Source of the DNA: Diabrotica undecimpunctata
Taxonomy: Eukaryota; Arthropoda; Insecta; Coleoptera; Chrysomelidae
Reading direction: 5' to 3'
Length of the DNA stretch: 64,000 nucleotides
Assembly: GCF_040954645.1 (NCBI RefSeq)
Contig: NC_092806.1
Location: forward strand, 135,112,976-135,176,975
In this document: in pieces, positions 56,043-64,000 of the stretch
How positions within the stretch are numbered: position 1 is the first letter of the stretch
Layout of the letters: each line of letters starts with the position of its first letter
Position numbers and translations under genes: made by a program
Notes under the pieces: generated by a model
Seen by the model: the letters and a program-made list of their open reading frames with translations, nothing else
Databases searched by the model: none
Told to the model about the DNA's origin: nothing

Positions 56043-56091
56043 CTCAGCCATGGGCGTCTTTAGTGTTCACATAAAGACGGCCATGACTCAG
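56043..56091. repeat. 20-bp-arm inverted repeat 346 bp upstream of the TAPT1 start
   Basis: CTCAGCCATGGGCGTCTTTA (56043-56062) and its inverse TAAAGACGGCCATGACTCAG (56072-56091), 18 of 20 matching, with a 9-nt loop. A short outer pair, ATTTTCGC/GCGAAAAT, extends it. Confidence 0.75.
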
Positions 56092-56414
56092 CGAAAATCG
56101 TAGCACATTCTTAAATATTAAAAATAGAGAGTTGTTTTCATAGATAAAATTACACCTAGATTGGTAACAGGGATAGCCAAGGTCAAATCATGTTCGGATT
56201 AGGCGCCCATTCGTTTGGTAGCGCTGCTAGTCAGCTAGTCTCGTTCTTGCGCGGAGGGAGTGTGCTGTGATCAAGTCAAAGTTGAGTTTAGACAAATACG
56301 GCGCCATATTTGTATTTGTTTTATTTGATTATTTGTTATAATTTATTTTATAATGTAAAATTTTTTATATAAATAGTGCAAAATCATACAATTTTCGACG
56401 ATTTTTTATTATGG

Positions 56415-56690
56415 AATCGAACACATTACATGGAATAACAATGTAGAGACGAAGAACTGAACAAAAAAGATGTGTTCCAGATTGCATGGATACTACTGGC
56501 AAGCAATACCGTTTTTTAAGTCCAGGACATTATATGGATATGTTTGATAAATGGGTGAATGCTATTAAGAGCCCTAATTAGAGAATGCTGCATTTTAAAG
56601 AGGAAGATATAGTCAATGTTGGAAATAGCGGTATTACGAGAACAGCCGTTCCGAGTTTGTTTTTACCAGGACCAGGTAAGAACTATTATA
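56415..56690 (+). pseudogene. THAP-domain-like fragment
   Basis: The plus strand reads RCVPDCMDTTGKQYRFLSPG, MDMFDKWVNAIKSPN, a stop (TAG at 56579), then MLHFKEEDIVNVGNSGITRT and AVPSLFLPGP. The order C-x3-C, hydrophobic FLSP, W, then HF and AVPS is that of a THAP zinc finger with one stop and the C of the C-x2-H pair lost. A fall-off into GTAAGA after GGACCAG looks like a fossil splice donor. It probably derives from a P-like or domesticated THAP gene. Confidence 0.5.
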
Positions 56691-56839
56691 CCACTGACCT
56701 ATATTTTTATTCACATTATATCTGACCTTTTACTTATAAAATTAGTTTATAAATTTAACCTAAAATTAAGTATATATTATAAAACCAGTCTTACTTAGCT
56801 TAGTATTTGAATTATTTGTAGGTGGTGGTTCAACAACTA

Positions 56840-57170
56840 TCTTAAAAAGCATCACCTTAGAGAGGGTTCGGCATAAATTTCTACAGGTGTGCGCCTTTCA
56901 AAGTTGGATTAGATTAGCAGACCATGACTACACTATCATGGAGAGGTCTATGAGCTTGCCTGCTTTAAGTGTGAGGAGGGACCTGTCCCTCTCTTGTGAG
57001 TGAGATTGGTCTTAGAGTACCATATTACCATGGTTTGCCTCATCTATGTACTTTTAATGTTCCATTTTGTAGAACCACCTATGGTGCTAATAGCCCACTG
57101 AATAGATATGTTTCTTTGTTAAACAACCTAAATGTAAATGTATTTAATATGTCCCTCAAAATATATAAAT
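56840..57170 (+). mobile_element. Jockey/CR1-like LINE, C-terminal fragment
   Basis: Crossing stops and a frameshift, the plus strand reads RHKFLQVCAFQSWIRLADHD, YTIMERSMSLPALSVRRDLS, then in another frame LPHLCTFNVPFCRTTYGANS and PLNRYVSLLNNLN-like sequence. This is the end of a jockey/CR1-type RT. Confidence 0.68.
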
Positions 57171-57229
57171 ATTAGTAGAAGAGTTACTGGTACCATAGAG
57201 TTTGGAAACTTTTAAAATGTAATTACATG

Positions 57230-57912
<683 letters not shown>

Positions 57913-57982
<70 letters not shown>
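57913..57982. repeat. (TA)n microsatellite
   Basis: About 70 bp of TA with one interruption near 57974. Confidence 0.93.
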
Positions 57983-57983
<1 letters not shown>

Positions 57984-60402
57984 AAGAATTAAAGTATTAT
58001 CATATAAATATATAACATATAGTATGAGTATAAATGTATATAAACTTCTTTCTAGAACTAAATCATTTAATTGTTCTGTTTCCAACTTAGCAGGGTCCTT
58101 GAGTTCTCTCTTTCTGTGAGTAGAACGCCAGACTGTAAGAGTTTTCACTGACCACTGATAGTGTGTGTTATTACATTAGGATGAAAGTACTACAAAAAAC
58201 TCAGAATGTCTGATTGCTGTCTGTTGCTTATTAGGCTTTAATTTGACATTAGAATTACAAAAAAATTATTTAAATACTGACAAGTTCCTGTCACAACATT
58301 TAGAACACTAAATTATACTACATTCACCCGTCCCTATTTTTGAACAAAATATTGCAACTATCTTGGTTTATTTTTAGCTCCAGCTGATTTACAGCTAGAA
58401 TGAAAATCTGAATTTTCCAATCTTGGTTCATCATTATCATCAGGTTTTTGAACAGGTAAATTTTCTGTCTCATCTGGTATTTATTTAGTAGTGGAATTGT
58501 CTAGTGTGTTATTTGGACCTTCATCATTATCTTGATTCAATAATATAACAATTCAACAGTAAACTTCGTATATAGTGCAGAGCACATGGTAAAGCAGTTT
58601 TCCATTAAGTGAATTCTAAATTTTTGGTTTTCTATGCTAGATTCACCAATTTCCAAACTCATTGTATTTTTCGACTTAACCATTTCCTTCATGATTATAT
58701 GGTGTTGTTCTACTTGAATATATTCCTTTAGAGTGTAGATAATTAATAAATTCTTGTGAAGTAAAGCTAGTTCTCCTTTTTAGATTTGATATATACCGTC
58801 ATTCTATATAACCAAATAGTGATTTAATCTGTAATTGGTTAGAATTGCTTTTCTACCAGATATTGTCTGCATTTTTTTTAATACTTCAACTCATTTGCTT
58901 TTTTTTCAATTGCATAATGTTTTCATTCAGAATATGTGAGGGTATGTGTGAAAAAAGCAATTGGTTTTCCAGATTGATTGATTCGCTTATGTAATCGTAG
59001 ATTAATTTTTTAAAAGCATGTACTTATCTTTATCTTCTAGGAATTTATCTTTAGATTCATTGCTTTCTAAAAAATTCTTGAATGTTATATACTTACCAAT
59101 GTTTGAATTCTTTGGTGGAAGTTTGACAGTTTGGATCAGCCTCTAGTTTATCTGGTCTAAAGTACTTCCCCATTGTAAATTCATGCGAATAAAATTGTAG
59201 TAAAATGTCTTTTGCAGAATTAGACTTTTATTCACATAAAACTTGATAAGAATGACAAAACAATTATTTAAATACTGACCAATTCTTGTCACAACATTAA
59301 GAAAACTAAATTATACTACACGTGGCTTGTATTATTAATATTTCTTGTAACACATATAACATTTCTTGTAACATTTTTATAAATAAAGATTTTATTCTAT
59401 ATTTTATTCTTTAATTGTTTTAACCACTTTGGCATTTTAATGTAATGGAAAATAAATATAGTCCCAACATAACAAGAAAACCCAAAAAGTATACGAAAAA
59501 TATTTATTATCGTATAGGATAAGGATTTTTCTTGTTATTTTAGGATTATATCGATTTTCCTTTACTTTAAAATGAGTTTACAATCCTAGGTAATATTACT
59601 AAACTTTTGAATTTAGCGCCATGTATATATAGTTACGCGCCCGATCACTAGGTGATGCGCCAATCATTGTTTTATTCCTTAACACGGAAGTTTCAATGCT
59701 AGGTGGTAGTGTGCTATGGTTGTTTTTCAAAATTAGTTTTTGTCCCAAAGCTTGCGTGGATTTTTTAAACAATTATCATAGTATAAAAAAGTTAAAAAGT
59801 TGTGGTTAAACTGTGCTATTATAGTCAGTAAGAAATAATTTTCAGATCGCGCCCTATCATTGTCGAAAACAGTGTATCATCGTTAAGTTTTAATAGAGAT
59901 TTTAATAATTTATTAATTTTTAAAGAAGTCGATTCCAACAAGTGTCAATATTCCGCAATCCAATTTATAAACGAAACTACTATTTACTACCACATAACTA
60001 CTATTTCAATAAAGGTAGACATAATAAAAAATATTTTTCTGATTATGTGGTCATAGACGTGGCTTTGATCAACTGGTTATTACTATTCAAATACTTTCAA
60101 AATAACTTGTTTATTATTTTGGAAATTTGTGTTATATAAATTGAAGGTTCAAATTATTTATTTAAGTTATTTTATTGTTTTTAAATACAAATTAGTCAAA
60201 TAAAAGAATAATGTATAGCTTAAAGTTCCTGGTGTAACTGGTGTTACAGGCTCCATATGTGTTAAATTCTAGAAAAAGGAAGAAGACAGGATATATTCAA
60301 AAAATAGATTTAGGTTATAAATTAATGTTTCCATTTATAAAGGAAAAAGTAAAAGTATTACTTTTAGTATCAGTTAATATTAACATTATGAATTAAAGAA
60401 AC
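57983..60402. other. Upstream region of mRpS30 with a dispersed direct repeat and a decayed coding-like stretch
   Basis: A ~65-bp segment (TTATTTAAATACTGAC..GTCACAACATT..CTAAATTATACTACA) occurs at about 58266-58325 and again at about 59262-59322. Between them the minus strand shows long but stop-broken frames (HHIIMKEMVKSKNTMSLEIG near 58690) that look like a dead gene or transposon of unknown family. The last kilobase before 60403 is plausible promoter or 5' UTR sequence, with no clear motif. Confidence 0.4.
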
Positions 60403-60836
60403 ATGAGTGTTATCCGTATAAGTCCTTCTATTTGCCAACGGCTATTCGGCTGTAGATATGTATCAACAGTTATTCGTCATGAGGAAGAATACACATCCAG
60501 TCCAAATTATCCCCCTATTCTCGATCTTTCATATAGAAAGAAAAAGGAAAGGAAACATGATAGTTTGTATGAGGAAATTAAAGCAGTGAAAACTATAGAA
60601 GAAAAACAGATTAAACTGAATATGCCGAGATATTATGGATTCAAAAGTTATATGTTGCTTGAAGATCGTTGTCATTATAACAACCTACCACTTACACAAC
60701 ATGTTACGAGAACACATCTTGTAGTAAATAACGAGTTGCCAGAGTTCTACAAAGAGTTAAATGTGGATGAGGCAACTCTACAGAGGTTAAAATCTGAAAT
60801 AGAAGATGTGATTTCTATAGAAGTAGATGGTTACCA
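60403..60836 (+). CDS. mRpS30: mRpS30 exon 1
   Basis: ATG in an AAACATGAG context. 144 codons plus two bases, then GTAAGA. If the donor is ignored, a stop (TAA) follows at once, so splicing here is needed. Confidence 0.8.
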
Positions 60837-63800
60837 GTAAGATATTCTTTATTACATTATTTAGATTACATTAAATGAAATCTAGCAGATTTTTTTATAT
60901 ATGTCATCTCTTATTTGATGTCCAGTAGTTAAGTAATTATTTTCTCCACCCTCTCTAATAGTCTAAAGTCTATCAATCTTCTAAGTTTTTGTGGGATGTC
61001 TAGCAGTTATATGGCCAGCATAATGGTGTGCAGTTATTTTCAGTGTCGTAATGTAAGATCTTAAATATCTTCCTAGATCCATGAGAGTATGAGATCCTCT
61101 TTGATGATTACTTAGCAATAAGTAATTAGTAATCATCAAAGAACTGGTTATCTAAATTGAATAAACAATTATTTGGAGGGCTTAATATAACCCACAGTTG
61201 TGTTGGGATAGACTTTATTAATCTGATCAATCAGATAGATGAAAAGTTAATTTGTTGACCCAGCTTTGGTAACTTGCCTTTAGTTTAGGTATACAGTTAT
61301 ACTCCTTCTTACTTATCAAGTTATCTTCTTGCCAGAACACAAAACTGACATGGCAGGATTTAAAACTGTTGACCTACATTTTCCATTTTTGAGATCTTAG
61401 TAACAGCAGTTCCTGCATCTCTGTCTAATTGGCCAGGTTTATTGACCATATGACTTTGTCATTGGTCATTTAGGTCACATGGTCAATAAACCTGGCAAAT
61501 TAGAAAGAGATGCAGCAACTCTTTGTGTCAGATGGTTGGAAGTTGGTCACTACTTTCCTCTTAGACATATACTCTATGCCTAGTAGGACTGCAGGACATG
61601 ATGGACATTTAATGCCATCCAACATAAATTTACACAGTTTTTTTAATACTCCAACCAAGCTTCGTTTTTTTAATATAAAAGTTATTTTTTGTAGTCAACC
61701 AAGCAACACCACATAACTCATTTTCATCAGCGTTATAGGAGAGCAATAACAAAACAACTTACTTTTGTTGATGATGAACCCTCATTTCGAACAATTTACC
61801 AGCCCTCAATGGTTTTGGTATGGGAACTGAATGAGATATGTGGTGTTGCTTTATTGTGATCACAGCGAAATTTGTTGAGATTTTTTTAAATCTAAGGTCA
61901 TTCAGATATTCCATGTGAAATTTCGCATCAAATGAAACAAAAACCCCATTTATCAAAAAATTTAGTTTTATGGTGTTGCTTGGTTGACAACATTGTTTTT
62001 ATATGCCACAATAGAAAATAGTGTGCTGGACAAAGCACTAGTTTTTTAACATGAGTTTTGCACCTGTAGTTGTTTTCTCTTCTTCTCCCTACCTTTGAGG
62101 ATTATTTGCAGTGTAAAAAATAGTTGTTTGTGTTATAAATCTGTGGACACAACTATTAATTTTTTTCCACAAGAAAAACGTTAATTTTCTTATTTAAAAA
62201 ATCTCTTATAAAAGATATATTTGTTTAAAAGAACACTTTTGGGCTAAAGCACAGAACCTTTCCTGAATAATAATTCCATCTTCAGTGCTTTTACTAGGTA
62301 TATATGTTTAAAGCCGCAAAATATATGGTTTAAACCCTTTAAATGTTACTTGATTTATGGTAACATAAACTCTCAATGAGGGTCACTGCTCTGGAGACAT
62401 AGTCTCTAAACAGACCTTAGATAGCAACTTAATAGTAGCAACATTTTAATCCCTAGCACCTTATCTCTGAAGCTGACTCTACTGACTTCATCTAACTCAC
62501 TCATTTTTCGCTGAGAAAAGTTTCCTACTATCCCCATACTATATGTGTTTATCTTCCATCCTCATGGATAATTTTCTTTCTGCTTTGTTTGGTCACCCTA
62601 AGATGCCACCTCAAAACTATCTATCGATGGTCTCTAAGATTCTTCACTAAGTCACTATTCATTCTCGCACCCTCCTAGCGCACTATATTCTTGCATTCGC
62701 CTAGCTCACTTCATCTGCTCAACTCATGATCTCAAAAACATTGGAAAAGCATGCCATATACTGACTTTGTATCTAAATAAATATTATTTATTGCATTACA
62801 AAAGCCCTGACAATGTTCAATAAAGAAACAAAATGCATTGAAAGTAGTGTATTTAAGTTACATTTTAACAAAAATCCAAATAAATTGAAAAGATTAAAAA
62901 TAACCCTATATAGCTAATGTTAAATAAAGTGATATTATGTTTTAATAGTTTTTTCAGTAGTATTGTTCTTATCATATGGAAGTGTATTTAAATTCTTATA
63001 TTGTAGAAGAACACACGATCTTAAAAATGAAGATATTAATGTGGCTAAAGTTGAAGATATAATTAGTAGTTCTCTTACTAAGCAGATCAATAGAATAATA
63101 TTAAATGAACTGTCATCAAGTTTGCCCCATCTTAAAAATGCAAAGGTGAGTTCAATTTTGATTAATTGTTAAAACTTTGAAATTTACCTATTTTAGAGAC
63201 GACTGGGAGCAATGCAACAGGCTTATAGTTCTCAGGGATGTCAATTTCCCCTTTTTAAATATGGGTGTTATACCCTTTTTAGAACTGATGGAAATTTATT
63301 ATCTTCACAGCATTGATTTATTAAGTATATTAGAGGGCTTATGATAATATTTTTTATCATCTTAATAATGCCATAAAGATTTGAGCGATATATATCACAT
63401 TTTTTTTTATTTTTTAAACTCTCTATGATTTCTCGGTTCTGATTGAATGATACTTCACAAAAGGAAAAGCTCTTTGAGGGATTTACATTGATGTTCTTCA
63501 AAAAATCCATATTTAATTCAGGTGTATCTTTTACTAAGTTGTGAGCAATTCGAGAAAAATGATTATTAAACTCATCTGGAGTGATGTTATGAGCCTGACG
63601 TAGAGCCCCAGATATTCCTCGTTGTCTGTTTATGATATTCTACATAGTTTTTCAAGTATTTCTTAAAGTCAAGATTACTCTGTCATTTGAATTAATTTTT
63701 ACCTTTTTTATTGTCAGTTTTATGTTTGTGGGTTTTATTGCTTCATTAACCATACATACTTAAAACTCTTTCTAAGAAACAATTATGTAAAAAGTAATTT

Positions 63801-64000
63801 GACGGTGACTAGTAATTTGATCTTTTTTTTATTGCAATAGCTATACTTTTCGGTCAGTTTTATTAACCATTAACCGTTTTATTTACTTTTCTTTATATAT
63901 ACATATATATTATTTAGATTGATATTGATCCCCGAATTGAATCATCTTGGTATTGTGGAGGAATTCACCCCCCAGATTATGTAAAAAAATCCAGAGAAGG
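60403..64000 (+). CDS. mRpS30: Mitochondrial ribosomal protein S30 (mS30/mL65) homologue, 5' part
   Basis: Three exons, all GT/AG and in phase: 60403-60836, 63007-63145, and 63918 to the window edge. The product starts with a basic, acid-poor presequence (MSVIRISPSICQRLFGCRYV), fitting mitochondrial import. It continues with YPPILDLSYRKKKERK, a YEEIKAVKTIEEKQIKLNMP region and YYGFKSYMLLEDRCHYNNLP. Exon 3 has DPRIESSWYCGGIHPPDYVK. The YPPI start, the helix ending in the MPRYYG segment and the later W..GG box match the mRpS30/PDCD9 family, a subunit of the mitochondrial ribosome. The identification rests on remembered family features; the gene is cut off at the right edge. It is divergent from TAPT1. 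Confidence 0.78.
61098..61142. repeat. Perfect 15-bp inverted repeat
   Basis: TCTTTGATGATTACT and its exact inverse AGTAATCATCAAAGA, with a 15-nt loop. Confidence 0.8.
61413..61515. repeat. 42-bp-arm inverted repeat
   Basis: Arms 61413-61454 and 61474-61515 match at 39 of 42 positions (CTGCATCTCT outer end, GACCATATGAC inner end) around a 19-nt loop. It is the form of a tiny fold-back element or deleted MITE. Confidence 0.85.
61694..61988. mobile_element. 295-bp MITE with 18-bp terminal inverted repeats
   Basis: Ends GTCAACCAAGCAACACCA at 61694-61711 and its exact inverse at 61971-61988. An internal GTGGTGTTGCTT (61840-61851) repeats part of the terminus. There is no coding capacity and the parent transposon is not identified. 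Confidence 0.82.
63007..63145 (+). CDS. mRpS30: mRpS30 exon 2
   Basis: 139 bp between TTGTAG and GTGAGT. Encodes RTHDLKNEDINVAKVEDIIS and INRIILNELSSSLPHLKNAK. It enters with one base completing the exon 1 codon and leaves in phase 0. Confidence 0.78.
63194..63690 (-). mobile_element. Jockey/CR1-like LINE RT fragment in mRpS30 intron 2
   Basis: The minus strand from about 63630 reads ITPDEFNNHFSRIAHNLVKD, then MDFLKNINVNPSKSFSFCEV, IIISPLIYLINQCCEDNKFP, SVLKRV, and after a frameshift VITPIFKKGEIDIPENYKPV. This is the N-terminal half of a LINE reverse transcriptase. Confidence 0.82.
63918..64000 (+). CDS. mRpS30: mRpS30 exon 3 (cut by window edge)
   Basis: Starts after TATTTAG in phase 0. 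Encodes IDIDPRIESSWYCGGIHPPD then YVKKSREG and continues beyond the window. Confidence 0.78.
   Translation, partial: MDIDPRIESSWYCGGIHPPDYVKKSRE

Larger units (their letters stand above)
60837..63006. other. mRpS30 intron 1 with three hairpin or MITE structures
   Basis: 2.2 kb. It holds the inverted repeats listed separately (61098-61142, 61413-61515, 61694-61988) and otherwise AT-rich sequence with no gene. Confidence 0.55.

Overview
The window looks like AT-rich, intron-rich and transposon-packed insect nuclear DNA. Host genes have short exons with GT/AG splice sites, kilobase introns and no operons. The mix of I- and RTE-like LINEs, piggyBac, Tc1/mariner, P/THAP, Harbinger and pogo/Tigger debris fits a large-genome beetle, possibly a leaf beetle. 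The organism assignment is inference; no sequence search was possible.

Three host genes can be assembled exon by exon. (1) A TAPT1 homologue (minus strand, start codon 55697, stop 31507) has eight coding exons whose phases all match. They give an intact 591-codon protein over 24 kb of TE-filled introns. (2) A GILT-type thiol reductase gene (plus, 16810-25067) has four in-phase exons, a TATA-like box and a polyA signal. An in-frame TAA in exon 3 would cut the product to 103 residues. (3) The 5' part of the mitochondrial ribosomal protein gene mRpS30 (plus, from 60403) runs off the right edge.

Layout. 0.1-0.7 kb: LINE tail. 1.35-6.76 kb: complete two-ORF I-type LINE with a polyA tail and a 12-bp target-site duplication. 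6.9-9 kb: jockey/CR1-like LINE and P-element/THAP debris. 8.73-15.2 kb: block A, a degraded direct duplicate of 29.66-37.2 kb (block B). Block B carries the last three TAPT1 exons; block A holds a truncated TAPT1 pseudogene. 16.8-25 kb: GILT, with Tigger and LINE fragments in its introns. 25.6-29.6 kb: ~430-bp direct repeats around a Harbinger fragment, then a piggyBac gene split by a LINE tail with its own target-site duplication. 31.5-55.7 kb: TAPT1 with piggyBac, Tc1/mariner, LINE, fold-back and unclassified transposon inserts. 56.4-57.2 kb: THAP-like and LINE remnants. 60.4-64 kb: mRpS30, whose introns carry hairpin elements, a MITE and a LINE fragment.

TAPT1 and mRpS30 are divergent, with start codons 4.7 kb apart. 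GILT lies between the truncated TAPT1 copy and the real gene. I saw no tRNA, rRNA or CRISPR. No novel multigene system is evident. The most notable points are the duplicated TAPT1 3' end with its rearrangement scars, the GILT stop codon, the intact LINE, and several unusual transposon structures.
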